From Cellvibrio sp. (lineage in GTDB: Bacteria; Pseudomonadota; Gammaproteobacteria; Pseudomonadales; Cellvibrionaceae), in NCBI GenBank assembly GCA_016712405.1, contig JADJRD010000015.1, positions 1 to 26,995 on the forward strand: a stretch of DNA of 26,995 nt, given 5' to 3'. This document shows, piece by piece, positions 1 through 8,006 of the stretch; position 1 is the stretch's first letter; each line of letters starts with the position of its first letter. A program made the position numbers and the translations under genes. Under the pieces are notes generated by a model that worked only from the letters and a program-made list of their open reading frames with translations, was not told where the DNA came from and ran no database searches.

Positions 1-82
1 TTACGAAGTAAATTCACAAAAGCGCAGCAGAAAAACTGTCCAGTGGAGCGAAGCGGAACGATGCTTGATGGCTTTGTTAAAA
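1..82 (-). other. attC site a1 (left part cut by window)
   Basis: Partial attC of class I. Its right part matches a2 almost base for base and ends with the conserved gttaaaa (76-82), which is the R'' side in cassette orientation. The R' side lies outside the window. Confidence 0.8.
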
Positions 83-449
83 AAAGCCAAGTTAGCAAAT
101 GTTCAAATTCACTGCAAGCCAAAAAAAATACAGAACAGAACACTTAACGACCTAAAGCCTGGGGTAACAAACCTTTTGATTTTTACCTAAGCTTCATGGC
201 CTCGTTCTTCAAAAAGTACGACAAAAAACTTCGTACTCAATAATGTAACCTAACTTCAATTCGGCACAAACAAATTCTAAGGCCTTGCAAAATGCCACAG
301 CGAGCTTTGGCTTTTGATATTGCTTTTGCTTTTTCTTGAATACCAAGACCAACTATCTACTTTGCCTTTGCGTTCAGCGTGAGATTTTTCAAAGCTGCAC
401 AAGCCGAACGGTAATTTAACTGAAATTGCAAAACATTAACGCTATAAAT
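83..449 (-). repeat. A-family cassette body, copy A1
   Basis: About 365-bp repeated cassette body lying between attC a1 and a2. The conserved minus frame is visible near its middle (KALEFVCAELKLGYI) but is broken upstream by an extra A and an extra TG pair. A perfect inverted repeat AGTACGA/TCGTACT lies at 215-221 and 231-237. No intact gene is recognised. Confidence 0.75.
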
Positions 450-584
450 ATTTAACGTTGCTATAAGCGGCAGTTTTTATGCTGTGATTTTGTGACAAAA
501 ATTTACGAAGTAAATTCACAAAAGCGCAGCAGAAAAACTGTCCAGTGGAGCGAAGCGGAACGATGCTTGATGGCTTTGTTAAAA
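450..584 (-). other. attC site a2 (class I)
   Basis: Bounded by atttaac (450-456; R' = GTTAAAT when reversed) and gttaaaa (578-584). The two arms around gctgtgattttgtga and tcacaaaagcgcagc pair imperfectly, giving a long folded site of 135 nt. Confidence 0.85.
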
Positions 585-946
585 AAAGACAAGTTAGCAA
601 ATGTACAAATTCACTGCAAGCCAAAAAAATACTGAACAGAACGCTTAACGACCTAAAGCCTGAGGCGACAAACCTCTTGATTTTTACCTAAGCTTCATGC
701 CCTCGTTATTCAAAAGTACGACAAAAAACTTCGTACTCACTAATGTAACCGAACTTCGATTTGGCACAAACAAATTCCAAGGCCTTTCAAAATGCCTGCG
801 AGCTTTGCTTTTGGCTTTTGATTTTGCTTTTTCTCGAAAGCCAAGTCTAACTTTCTACTTGCTTTCGCCTACAGCGTGAGATTTTTCAAAGCTGCACAAG
901 CCAAACGGTAATTAAACTAAACTCGCAAAACCTTAACGCTATAAAT
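585..946 (-). repeat. A-family cassette body, copy A2
   Basis: Same family as A1. The minus frame reads KALEFVCAKSKFGYISEYE and ends at the family's TAG next to the conserved gcttcat. It is interrupted by stops near RTFE and upstream of KALE. A five-A run after CGAG shifts the N-terminal half out of register. Confidence 0.75.
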
Positions 947-1061
947 ATTTAACGTTGTTATAAGCGGTGCGTTTTTTGTTGCGCTTTTGAGTTACACTCA
1001 GTGAGCACCGCGAATGCAAAAGCGCAACAAAAAATGCATCCGCTTGATGACTTTGTTAAAC
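947..1061 (-). other. attC site a3 (class II)
   Basis: Bounded by atttaac (947-953) and gttaaac (1055-1061). The stem pairs ttgttgcgcttttg with caaaagcgcaacaa, with a loop around agtgagcaccgcg. Confidence 0.88.
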
Positions 1062-1421
1062 AAGTACAAATTAGCAAATGTACAAATTCACTGCAAGCCA
1101 AAAAAATACTGAACAGAACACTTAACGCCCTAAAGCCTGAGGCGACAAACCTTTTGATTTTTGCCTAAGCTTCATGGCCTCGTTCTTCAAAAGTACGACA
1201 AAAAACTTCGTACTCACTAATGTAGCCTAATTTTGGTTTAGCACAAACAAATTCTAAGGCCTTGCAAAATGCCAGCGAGCTTTTGCTGTTGGCTTTTGAT
1301 TTTTTTTCTCAAGGGCTAAAACAAACTTTCTACTTGCCTTTCCGTACAGCGTGACATTTTTCAAAGCTGCACAAGCCAAACGGTAATTTAACTAAACTTG
1401 CAAAACCTTAACGCTACAAAT
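1062..1421 (-). repeat. A-family cassette body, copy A3
   Basis: A-family body. The C-terminal part of the family frame is open and reads KALEFVCAKPKLGYISEYE, then continues to the conserved HEA and stop. An eight-A run upstream breaks the N-terminal half. Confidence 0.75.
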
Positions 1422-1535
1422 ATTTAACGTTGTTATAAGCGGTGCGTTTTTTGTTGCGCTTTTGTGTTATACATAATGAGCACGCGAATGCAAAAGCGCA
1501 ACAAAAAATGCATCCGCTTGATGACTTTGTTAAAC
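1422..1535 (-). other. attC site a4 (class II)
   Basis: Bounded by atttaac (1422-1428) and gttaaac (1529-1535). It is nearly identical to a3, but one base is missing in the loop (gagcacgcg instead of gagcaccgcg). Confidence 0.88.
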
Positions 1536-1899
1536 AAATACAAGTTAGCAAATATTCAAATTCACTGCAAACCAAAAAAATACCGAACAGAAAACCTGAA
1601 GACCTAAAGCCTGAGGCGACAAACCTCTTGATTTTTACCTAAGCTTCATGGCCGCGTACTTCAATTAGTGCGACAAAAAAACTTCGTACTCAGGAATGTA
1701 ACCAAACTTCAATTTGGCACTAACAAATTCTAAGGCCTTGCAAAATGCCAGCGAGCTTTTGCTTTTGGCTTTTGACTTTGCTTTTTCTCGAAAGCCAAGT
1801 CTAACTTTCTACTTGCCTTCGCCTACAGCGTGAGATTTTTCAAAGCTCCACAAGCCAAACGGTAATTTAACTAAACTCGCAAAACCTTCAAACTAAAAT
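1536..1899 (-). repeat. A-family cassette body, copy A4
   Basis: A-family body of the subtype carrying attagtgcgac in place of caaaagtacgac. One minus frame stays open for about 47 codons (VRLGFREKAKSK, then KALEFVSAKLKFGYIPEYE) and ends at a TAA. Upstream in the same frame it continues past a single TAG. It has no recognised start. Confidence 0.75.
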
Positions 1900-2010
1900 A
1901 TTTAACGTTGCGATTTGCGGTGACTTTTCTGTTGCGCTTTTGTAACACAATGAGCACCGCGAATACAAAAGCGCAACAGAAAAGGCATCCGCAACATTGC
2001 TTTGTTATAA
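1900..2010 (-). other. attC site a5 (class III)
   Basis: Bounded by atttaac (1900-1906) and gttataa (2004-2010). It has the gttgcgatttgcggtg arm typical of the sites attached to B cassettes. The main stem pairs ctgttgcgcttttgt with acaaaagcgcaacag. Confidence 0.85.
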
Positions 2011-2390
2011 CCGCCAAACTTGACGCTTTGCTTTTGCTTTTGACTTTACGCTTTTGATTTTTCTTTAAAAACAGTGAAAACGTTAATTTGGCCAAAAGGG
2101 CAGAGCACGTTTCCACCAACCCAACTTACGAAGCTCGTAAATTAGCACATTCTTTCTCACAACTAAACTAGTGAGATGGTGCTGAGCTTCACTGCATTCT
2201 TGACCGATAAGAATACGTTTTCACTAAACCTGCTTACAGCGAACTGAAATGGCACATACTCTAAAACGATGTGGCTAAAATACATTTGCCACAATTAACT
2301 ACGAGCTAGACGGAATGTGGCACGAACAAAAAATACGATTAACTTTCAAAGCTCGATGAACTAAAAACAGAAACACCAAAAACTTTGACT
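2011..2390 (-). repeat. B-family cassette body, copy B1
   Basis: A 380-bp body shared with 6370-6774 and 8007-8382. It contains the inverted repeats TCTCAC/GTGAGA (2155-2160, 2171-2176) and GCATTCTT/AAGAATAC (2194-2201, 2209-2216, one mismatch). A second frame nearer the attC begins with VETCSALLAKL and runs into the attC without a stop. The best small ORF is listed separately. Confidence 0.75.
2163..2285 (-). CDS. Candidate small protein of the B-family cassette (40 aa)
   Basis: I do not recognise this protein. In cassette orientation an ATG at 2285 opens a 40-codon frame (MYFSHIVLEYVPFQFAVS at the N-terminus, ending LSTISLV and TAG). The same frame is open in copies B2 (GTG at 6638, stop at 6546) and B3 (GTG at 8246, stop at 8154). 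Several differences between copies are synonymous: GCG/GCA, TTA/TTG, TCG/TCA, CTT/CTA. Others are conservative, such as R/K and L/F. No good ribosome binding site is visible, and in B2 an extra T disrupts the first codons. The frame overlaps the strong hairpins of the family, so a structured RNA is an alternative. The evidence is inter-copy conservation only. Confidence 0.33.
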   Translation of the reverse strand: MYFSHIVLEYVPFQFAVSRFSENVFLSVKNAVKLSTISLV

Positions 2391-2504
2391 ATATAACGTT
2401 GTTATAAGCGGTGCGTTTTTTGTTGCGCTTTTGTGTTATACTCAATGAGCACCGCGAATGCAAAAGCGCAACAAAAATGCATCCGCTTGATGACTTTGTT
2501 AAAC
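2391..2504 (-). other. attC site a6 (class II)
   Basis: Bounded by atataac (2391-2397) and gttaaac (2498-2504). It has the class II stem around gcgcttttgtgttatac, with one A fewer in the right arm than a3. Confidence 0.87.
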
Positions 2505-2864
2505 AAGTACAAATTAGCAAATGTACAAATTCACTGCAAGCCGAAAAAATACCGAACAGAAAACCTAACGACCTAAAGCCTGAGGCGGAAAACCTTTTGA
2601 TTTTGCCTAAGCTTCATGGCCTCGTTCTTCAAAAGTACGACAAAAAACTTCGTACTCACTAATGTAACCTAACTTCAATTCGGCACAACCAAATTCTAAA
2701 GCCTTGCAAAATGCCAGCGAGCTTTGGCTTTTGATATTGCTTTTGCTTTTCTTGAATACCAAGACCAACTATCTACTTGCCTTTGCGTTCAGCGTGAGAT
2801 TTTTCAAAGCTGCACAAGCCGAACGGTAATTTAACTGAAATTGCAAAACATTAACGCTATAAAT
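2505..2864 (-). repeat. A-family cassette body, copy A5
   Basis: This is the best preserved A copy for coding purposes. Its right part is almost identical to copy A9 outside the insertion sequence, so one of them is a recent duplicate of the other. The small ORF is listed separately. Confidence 0.75.
2607..2846 (-). CDS. Candidate A-family small protein, one in-frame amber codon
   Basis: I do not recognise this family. In cassette orientation one frame runs from a TTG at 2846 to a TAG at 2607-2609, broken only by a TAG at 2769-2771. The N-terminal part reads LNYRSACAALKNLTLNAKAS. The C-terminal part reads KALEFGCAELKLGYISEYE and ends in HEA. The part after the amber could start at the TTG at 2768 (53 aa). 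The same segments recur in the other A copies with synonymous changes (GCC/GCT, TTA/TTG, GGT/GGC, AAG/AAA), as expected of a former or present coding sequence. The middle is a Lys/Ser-rich stretch encoded by AAAAGC-type hexamers, where most other copies lose frame. The stop lies exactly where the 101-aa gene of the mosaic cassette stops. The start codon is uncertain because no well-spaced ribosome binding site is seen. Confidence 0.4.
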
Positions 2865-2997
2865 ATTTAACGCCGAGCTAAGCGGCAGTTTTTAAGTTGT
2901 AGTTTTGTGGAATACTTTTGCGCAGCAAAACCACAAAACTGCGACTTAAAAACTGTCCAGCGCACGTAGTGCGCGGTGCTTGAGCGATTTGTTAGAT
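2865..2997 (-). other. attC site a7 (class IV)
   Basis: Bounded by atttaac (2865-2871) and gttagat (2991-2997). The stem pairs ttttaagttgtagttttgtgg with ccacaaaactgcgacttaaaa, and a small gcgcacgtagtgcgc hairpin lies in the right arm. The TTA at 2992-2994 is the reversed stop codon of the adjacent acetyltransferase. Confidence 0.87.
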
Positions 2998-3620
2998 TTC
3001 ACTTTTACTATACTCATATATACATGCTTGGCCGCCTTTTGTGGCGAGTTCATGTAGTGGAGAGCTGAAGTTGGCATAAAACCTAAACCCGATTTTTTCA
3101 TAAAAGCCACTTGCGCCCAATTTATTTGTTTCTACGCGTATTGTTTCAGAACTTGAATCACGGCAGTAATCTTTGAACGAACTCCACAATTTGCAACCTA
3201 TGCCTAAGCCCCGATAAGCTTCGTCTATAACGAATAGAACTATTTCATTGACATTTCGAGAGTCTACAGATGCTCGATTTTTTCCATGTACAGTTGCTGC
3301 TTCGATTAATATATTACGCTCACTTTTATTTGTTCTACCAAAATATAACTTGAACATAGCTTTTAAACCGAACAGCAGACCACCTTTTGGCTTTTGTTAT
3401 TAATATTAAAACCAAAGATAAAACCAACAACCTTTCCGTTTGTTTCTGCAACCATATGATAATTGCTAGAGAAAAATGAACCTTTTGTGTATAGCTCTTT
3501 AGCCAACAGAAATAGTTTTTCTGATACAAATATTTTGTCGAATCTCCAAGCAAGATTAACTAGCTCTTCACACCTAGAGTAATCTGACTTTTGATAATGT
3601 CTTATTTCAATATTTCCCAC
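2992..3620 (-). CDS. GNAT-family N-acetyltransferase (one frameshift)
   Basis: Predicted acyl-CoA-dependent N-acetyltransferase of the GNAT superfamily; the acceptor substrate is unknown. The N-terminal part (IEIRHYQKSDYSRCEELV) is typical of the first strand and helix. The C-terminal half carries the acetyl-CoA binding motif A (YRGLGIGCKLWSSF) and the usual ASGFYEKIGFRF ending. A one-base deletion near 3383-3388 splits the gene into two frames; restoring it joins QK to GGLLFGLKAMFKLYFG. I chose the GTG at 3620 because AAGGAA precedes it at good spacing; an in-frame ATG at 3641 is the alternative. The stop TAA is supplied by the R'' core of attC a7. GNAT genes are common integron cargo. The frameshift may be a sequencing error. 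Confidence 0.8.
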
Positions 3621-3645
3621 GCGATTTCCTTGATTGTGCATGCCA

Positions 3646-3780
3646 ATCTAACGTTGCTATAAGCGGCAGTTTTTCTGCTGTGATTTTGTGATAAAGATTT
3701 ACGAAGTAAATTCACAAAAGCGCAGCAGAAAAACTGTCCAGTGGAGCGAAGCGGAACGATGCTTGATGGCTTTGTTAAAC
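3646..3780 (-). other. attC site a8 (class I)
   Basis: Bounded by atctaac (3646-3652) and gttaaac (3774-3780). It is nearly identical to a2 across its length. Confidence 0.87.
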
Positions 3781-4136
3781 GAACACAAGTTAGCAAATGT
3801 TCAAATTTACTGCAAACAAAAAAACCTTTGAAAAGAACACTCAACGACCTAAAGCCTGGGGCGGCAAACCTTTTGATTTTTACCTAAGCTTCATGGCCGC
3901 GTACTTCAATTAGTGCGACAAAAAACTTCGTACTCACTAATGTAACCGAACTTCGATTTGGCGCGAACAAATTCTAAGGCCTTGCAAAATGCCAGCGAGC
4001 TTTTGCTTTTGGCTTTGCTTTTTCTCGAAAGCTACGACTAACTTTCTACTTGCCTTTGCGTACAGCGTGAGATTTTTCAAAGCTGCACAAGCCAAACGGT
4101 AATTTAACTAAACTCGCAAAACCTTCAAACTAAAAT
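3781..4136 (-). repeat. A-family cassette body, copy A6
   Basis: A-family body of the attagtgcgac subtype. Family minus frames are visible in pieces (KASRKLVVAFEK; EYEVFCRT followed by a stop), out of register across the A-rich tract. Confidence 0.75.
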
Positions 4137-4251
4137 ATTTAACGTTGTTATAAGCGGTGCGTTTTTTGTTGCGCTTTTGAGTTACACTCAATGAGCACCG
4201 CGAATGCAAAAGCGCAACAAAAAATGCATCCGCTTGATGACTTTGTTAAAC
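4137..4251 (-). other. attC site a9 (class II)
   Basis: Bounded by atttaac (4137-4143) and gttaaac (4245-4251). It has an intact class II stem. Confidence 0.88.
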
Positions 4252-4621
4252 AAATACAAGTTAGCAAATGTTCAAAGCTACTGCAAACAAAAAAAACCTT
4301 TGAACAGAAAACTTCACGACCTAAAGCCTGGGGCGACAAGGCTTTTGATTCTTACCTAAGTTTCAAGACTTCGTACTTCAATTAGTGCGACAAAAAAACT
4401 TCGTACTCACTAATGTAACCTAACTTCAATTTGGCACGAACAAATTCTAAGGCCTTGCAAAATGCTAGCGAGATTTGGCTTTTGCTTTTGATTTTGCTGT
4501 TGTTTTTTCTTTAATGCCAAACCTAACTTTCTACTTGCCTTCACGTGCAGCGTGAGATATTTCAAAGCTGCACAAGCCAAACGGTAATTTAACTAAACTT
4601 GCAAAACCTTCAAACTAAAAT
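4252..4621 (-). repeat. A-family cassette body, copy A7
   Basis: A-family body. The C-terminal family frame is open (SLAFCKALEFVRAKLKLGYI) and ends early at a TAA because of a seven-T run. The N-terminal frame diverges (LGLALKKKQQQ). Confidence 0.75.
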
Positions 4622-4752
4622 ATTTAACGCCGAGTTCAGCGGCAGTTTTTAAGTTGTGGTTTTGTGGAATACTTTTGCGCAGCAAAACCACAAAACCGCG
4701 ACTTAAAAACTGTCCAGCACCGAAGGTGCGATGCTGGAACGACTTGTTATAG
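4622..4752 (-). other. attC site a10 (class IV)
   Basis: Bounded by atttaac (4622-4628) and gttatag (4746-4752). It has the long taagttgtggttttgtgg stem and a cagcaccgaaggtgc hairpin in the right arm. Confidence 0.87.
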
Positions 4753-4756
4753 GCTT

Positions 4757-5263
4757 CTATTTCTTAACCCATTTAACCTCAGATATAAGGTCTTCTATAA
4801 GTCTTTCAGCAGCCCACATTTCAGCCGGAACGGAGTCTCCATAGGTAGCCACAACTTTAATACCGTGCTCAGTTTCAGCCAGAGTATAGATAAATTGTAT
4901 GTCCGGCCCAGGCTGACCAAATTCTAGCGGATATTCAAGATATTTAATTGAGTTCAGATATTCAAATGTTCTGTCTAGATTGTTGCTCTCAATTTTTCCA
5001 CGACGCTTACCTTTGAATTTTGCATATTCATATCTTTCATAATCAACTTCACCTTCTGAGGATACCGAAAAATAGTAAGCTTGACAGGTGCCATAGCAAC
5101 CTGTTTTTTCGATTGCAATTCTTTTTATTTTGTCCGAGCTTTTCAATTGATTAGGAATTAATGATTTATCATGACGGTATTTATTAGCAAGCAAATCAAT
5201 TTCGCCTGCTGTGGCGAAACTTGAAAATAGAAGGGAAAATAAAACTCCATATATAATTTTCAT
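4757..5263 (-). CDS. Secreted DUF6438-like protein
   Basis: A 168-aa protein with a typical Sec signal peptide (residues 1 to about 19: a hydrophobic segment ending in ATA before GEI). The IEKTGCYGTC stretch (residues 51-60), followed by strands containing SEGEVDYERYEY, matches the DUF6438 family as I know it; its molecular function is unknown. The two cysteines at 56 and 60 could form a disulphide in the periplasm. The ATG at 5263 is preceded by ATAGGAATAGTA, so the ribosome binding site partly overlaps the R' core of attC a11. The frame is intact. It is the only gene of its cassette. Confidence 0.8.
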   Translation of the reverse strand: MKIIYGVLFSLLFSSFATAGEIDLLANKYRHDKSLIPNQLKSSDKIKRIAIEKTGCYGTCQAYYFSVSSEGEVDYERYEYAKFKGKRRGKIESNNLDRTFEYLNSIKYLEYPLEFGQPGPDIQFIYTLAETEHGIKVVATYGDSVPAEMWAAERLIEDLISEVKWVKK

Positions 5264-5273
5264 TACTCTATTC

Positions 5274-5352
5274 CTATAACGTTAAGGTAACCGGCAGCCG
5301 TTAGGCTGTCCAGTGGAGCGCAGCGGAACGATGGTTGACCGCATTGTTAAAA
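5274..5352 (-). other. Short attC site a11 (class V)
   Basis: Bounded by ctataac (5274-5280) and gttaaaa (5346-5352), only 79 nt. The central stem is reduced to ccggcagccgttaggctgtcc, without the long A/T-rich arms of the other classes. Confidence 0.78.
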
Positions 5353-5499
5353 GCTTTTTCAAATATGCCAAGATGTTTTTTAATATTAGAGCACACTTAC
5401 ACAACATGAAAAAATAGTATGAATAAAAATACAGTCATAAATACAAAAATATTTATATGCATGGCTTCGCCCCATTCTGTTGATTTTGAAATTAGAGAT

Positions 5500-5772
5500 T
5501 TATGAAGTTTTCCGATAAAAGGGAATTTTCCAAATTATTGGATCTTGCTGGTATGACGAAATCATACCTAATACCATCAGAACACAGCCGGCCATTTCAA
5601 TAGAAATGAATGCTAGAAAATGTATTGGAATTCTTTCGGATTGATTAGTGCCTGTTGATAATATTATGGTTATTCCCCCTGCAATGAAAAAAAGAAGAGC
5701 CATTAAGTTGAATGTCCAGTAAAACCTAGAGATTCTTGACTGTATTATTTTGTATATCTTTGGTGTGGCCAT
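5500..5772 (-). CDS. Small membrane protein, unknown function
   Basis: A 90-aa protein that I do not recognise. It has two clear transmembrane segments: about residues 19-39 (FNLMALLFFIAGGITIIL) and about 50-70 (IHFLAFISIEMAGCVLMVLG). The ends are polar: MATPKIYKIIQSR in front and a basic FYRKTS tail. The ATG at 5772 sits three bases after the R' core of attC a12, so translation would rely on the array transcript. The 150 nt between the stop and attC a11 hold nothing I can identify. Confidence 0.7.
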   Translation of the reverse strand: MATPKIYKIIQSRISRFYWTFNLMALLFFIAGGITIILSTGTNQSERIPIHFLAFISIEMAGCVLMVLGMISSYQQDPIIWKIPFYRKTS

Positions 5773-5775
5773 AAT

Positions 5776-5890
5776 ATTTAACGTTGTTATAAGCGGTGCG
5801 TTTTTTGTTGCGCTTTTGTGTTATACACAATGAGCACCGCGAATGCAAAAGCGCAACAAAAAATGCATCCGCTTGATGACTTTGTTAAAC
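5776..5890 (-). other. attC site a12 (class II)
   Basis: Bounded by atttaac (5776-5782) and gttaaac (5884-5890). It has an intact class II stem. Confidence 0.88.
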
Positions 5891-6253
5891 AAATACAAGT
5901 TAGCAAATGTTCAAATTTACTGCAAACAAAAAAACCTTTGAACAGAAAACCTAACGACCTAAAGCCTGGGGCAGAAAATCTTTTGATTATTACCTTAGCT
6001 TCATGGCCGCGTACTTCAATTAGTGCGACAAAAAAACTTCGTACTCAGCAATGTAACCTAACTTCAATTTGGCACTAACAAATTCTAAGGCCTTGCAAAA
6101 TGCCAGCGAGATTTTGCTGTTGGCTTTTGATTTTGCTTTTCTCGAAGGCCAAAACAAACTTTCTACTTGCCTTTGTGTGCAGCGTGAGATTTTTCAAAGC
6201 TGCACAAGCCAAACGGTAATTTAACTAAACTTGCAAAACCTTCAAACTAAAAT
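5891..6253 (-). repeat. A-family cassette body, copy A8
   Basis: A-family body of the attagtgcgac subtype. The N-terminal family frame is open from LNYRLACAALKNLTLHTKAS through FEKSKIKSQQQ, then passes out of register with the conserved KALEFV segment. Confidence 0.75.
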
Positions 6254-6369
6254 ATTTAACGTTGCGATTTGCGGTGGCTTTTCTGTTGCGCTTTTGTGGC
6301 ATATTCAGATGAGCACCGCGACCACAAAAGCGCAACAGAAAAGGCATCCGCAACATTGCTTTGTTATAA
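6254..6369 (-). other. attC site a13 (class III)
   Basis: Bounded by atttaac (6254-6260) and gttataa (6363-6369). The gttgcgatttgcggtgg arm matches a5, a16 and a24. Confidence 0.85.
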
Positions 6370-6774
6370 CCGCCAAACTTGACGTTTTGCTTTTGCTTAT
6401 GCTTATGCTTTTGCTTTTGCTTTTGCTTTTACGCTTTTGATTTTTCTTTAAAAACAGTGAAAACTATAATTTGGCCAAAGGGGCAGAGCACGTTTTCACC
6501 AACCCAACTTACGAAGCTCGTAAATTAGCACATTCTTTCTCACAACTAAACTAGTGAGATGGTGCTGAGCTTCACTGCATTCTCGACTGACAAGAATGCG
6601 TTTTCACTAAACCAGCTTACAGCGAACTGAAATGGCACACACCCTAAAACGATGTGGCTAAAAATACATTTGCCACAACTCACTACAAGCTAGACGGAAT
6701 GTGGCACGAACAAAAAATACGATTAACTTTCAAAACTTAATAAACTAAAAACAGAAACGCCAAAATCTTTGACT
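6370..6774 (-). repeat. B-family cassette body, copy B2
   Basis: B-family body, longer than the other two because of an expanded hexamer tract at 6384-6439. The 40-aa family frame is open from the GTG at 6638 to the TAG at 6546. The hairpin GCATTCT/AGAATGC lies at 6577-6583 and 6593-6599. The second frame (KTCSAPLAKL) is stopped by a TAG. Confidence 0.75.
6384..6439. repeat. Hexanucleotide microsatellite (gcttttgctttt)
   Basis: A tract of gcttttg and gcttatg units, about eight in a row, with single-base variants. The other B copies carry shorter versions, so the tract varies in length between copies. In cassette orientation it would encode Lys/Ser dipeptides. Confidence 0.8.
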
Positions 6775-6852
6775 CTATAACGTTGCTATAAGCGGTGCCG
6801 GAACGGCATCCAGTGGAGCGAAGCGGAACGATGCTTGATGGCCTTGTTAAAC
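6775..6852 (-). other. Short attC site a14 (class V)
   Basis: Bounded by ctataac (6775-6781) and gttaaac (6846-6852), 78 nt. The stem is reduced to gcggtgccggaacggcatcc. Confidence 0.78.
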
Positions 6853-7330
6853 GAACACAAGTTAGCAAATGTTCAAATTCACTGCAAACCAAAAAAAACA
6901 CGAACAGAAAACTTAACGACCTAAAGCCTGGAGCGTCAAACCTTTTGATTTTTACCTAAGTTTTAATGCACTCGCCAGTTGAGTAGTTATAACTACCCCC
7001 TGAATCCAAACAACGATCTAATTCTACGTGAAATGAAATAAATTCGTATGAAAAATACAGTGAAACCAAAATGATAACCCAGAATAGAATACCAACAGCA
7101 ACAACAAGAAGGCCGTCAGGATTTACAGAACGAGAAAACGGCCTGCAGATTAAATAGCCAAGACCTTTAATGCATAATTCAATAATAATTTCAGCAATGG
7201 CTCGACCAATGATTTTGAACACGCCACCTAAAAGCTCTCCGGCAATTTCTCCAATTGGCACGTCAACCCCTAATTTAGTTTATTTAAAACAGTAATTTCA
7301 CAAAACTTGCAAAACCTAGACGCTAAAAAC
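6853..7330 (-). repeat. Mosaic cassette: A-family ends around a membrane-protein gene
   Basis: The left 107 nt (6853-6960) match the attC-proximal part of the A bodies. The right end (about 7290-7330: acagtaatttcacaaaacttgcaaaacc, then cgctaaaaac) resembles the R'-proximal end of A. The 101-aa gene occupies the place of the A-family ORF, and its TAG stop coincides with the A-family stop. Confidence 0.6.
6956..7261 (-). CDS. Membrane protein, unknown function (101 aa)
   Basis: I do not recognise this protein. The N-terminal half has an amphipathic Gly/Ile-rich stretch (ELLGGVFKIIGRAIAEIII), followed by a strong transmembrane segment at about residues 51-71 (LLVVAVGILFWVIILVSLY). The C-terminal tail is polar, with two cysteines (LDRCLDSGGSYNYSTGECIK). 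I chose the GTG at 7261 because AGGGG lies five bases upstream. The TAG stop lies at the junction with A-family sequence, so the gene appears to have been swapped into, or lost from, an A-type cassette. Confidence 0.7.
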   Translation of the reverse strand: MPIGEIAGELLGGVFKIIGRAIAEIIIELCIKGLGYLICRPFSRSVNPDGLLVVAVGILFWVIILVSLYFSYEFISFHVELDRCLDSGGSYNYSTGECIKT

Positions 7331-7465
7331 ATTTAACGCCGAGTTCAGCGGCAGTTTTTAAGTTGTGGTTTTATGGAATACTTTTGCGCAGCAAAACCAT
7401 AAAGCCACGACTTAAAAACTGTCCAGTGGAGCGAAGCGGAACGATGCTGCAACGACTTGTTATAC
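7331..7465 (-). other. attC site a15 (class IV)
   Basis: Bounded by atttaac (7331-7337) and gttatac (7459-7465). The TTA at 7460-7462 is the reversed stop of the NTF2-like gene. Confidence 0.87.
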
Positions 7466-7876
7466 ATTTAATTTTATTAGCGAGGTGTCAGCCCGATCAT
7501 CCCAGCACATAGAGGAAATAAGCCATTTTCCGCTAAAATCAATAGCTTGAAACAAATTTACTCCATAACGAACTTGAACTCCACCTTTACCTTCAAACAC
7601 TAATGAATATTCTGACTTAATTTGAGCTACACGACCGAAAACTTCAACTTCACTTGCCAGCTCCTTTTCATGTATTGAAATAATATTACCATTAGAAATA
7701 TTATTACCAATCATTGAAATATATTCTGGTACCGACTTAATTAGAGGTACTTCCCCTTTGTTATTGATGAATATTCCTTGCTCAATAAAACAGGATTTCA
7801 AAAGTTCAAAGTTAGGAAACTCTCCAGATTTAAACGATATTCCTTCATACACAGTTCTTGGAATTAACTCAAGCAC
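7460..7876 (-). CDS. NTF2-like (SnoaL/DUF4440-type) protein
   Basis: A 138-aa protein with the cone-fold pattern of the NTF2-like superfamily. The N-terminal helix region contains FPNFELLKSCFI, the central strands ELASEVEVFGRVAQIKSEYS, and the end the typical YGVNLFQAIDFSGKWLISSM followed by W-DD. Such proteins bind small ligands or act as isomerase-like enzymes; no catalytic residues can be assigned here. The longer open frame reaching 8110 reads through an attC site, so I placed the start at the GTG at 7876, six bases after AGGAG; the ATT just before it is an alternative. The stop TAA comes from the R'' core of attC a15. The frame is intact. Confidence 0.75.
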   Translation of the reverse strand: MLELIPRTVYEGISFKSGEFPNFELLKSCFIEQGIFINNKGEVPLIKSVPEYISMIGNNISNGNIISIHEKELASEVEVFGRVAQIKSEYSLVFEGKGGVQVRYGVNLFQAIDFSGKWLISSMCWDDRADTSLIKLNV

Positions 7877-7895
7877 AATGGACTCCTCTGTATTT

Positions 7896-8006
7896 GTATA
7901 ACGTTGCGATTTGCGGTGACTTTTCTGTTGCGCTTTTGTAGCACAATGAGCACCGCGAATACAAAAGCGCAACAGAAAAGGCATCCGCAACATTGCTTTG
8001 TTATAA
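7896..8006 (-). other. attC site a16 (class III)
   Basis: Bounded by gtataac (7896-7902) and gttataa (8000-8006). Nearly identical to a5. Confidence 0.85.

Noticed and set aside
4191..6078. Recurrent plus-strand frames beginning MSTANAKAQQKMHPLDDFVKQ (for example 4191-4385, 5818-6078, 9038-9238)
   Set aside because: They begin in the loop and right arm of class II attC sites and run into A bodies on the strand opposite to cassette genes. They have no ribosome binding site and are broken in several copies; they reflect attC similarity.
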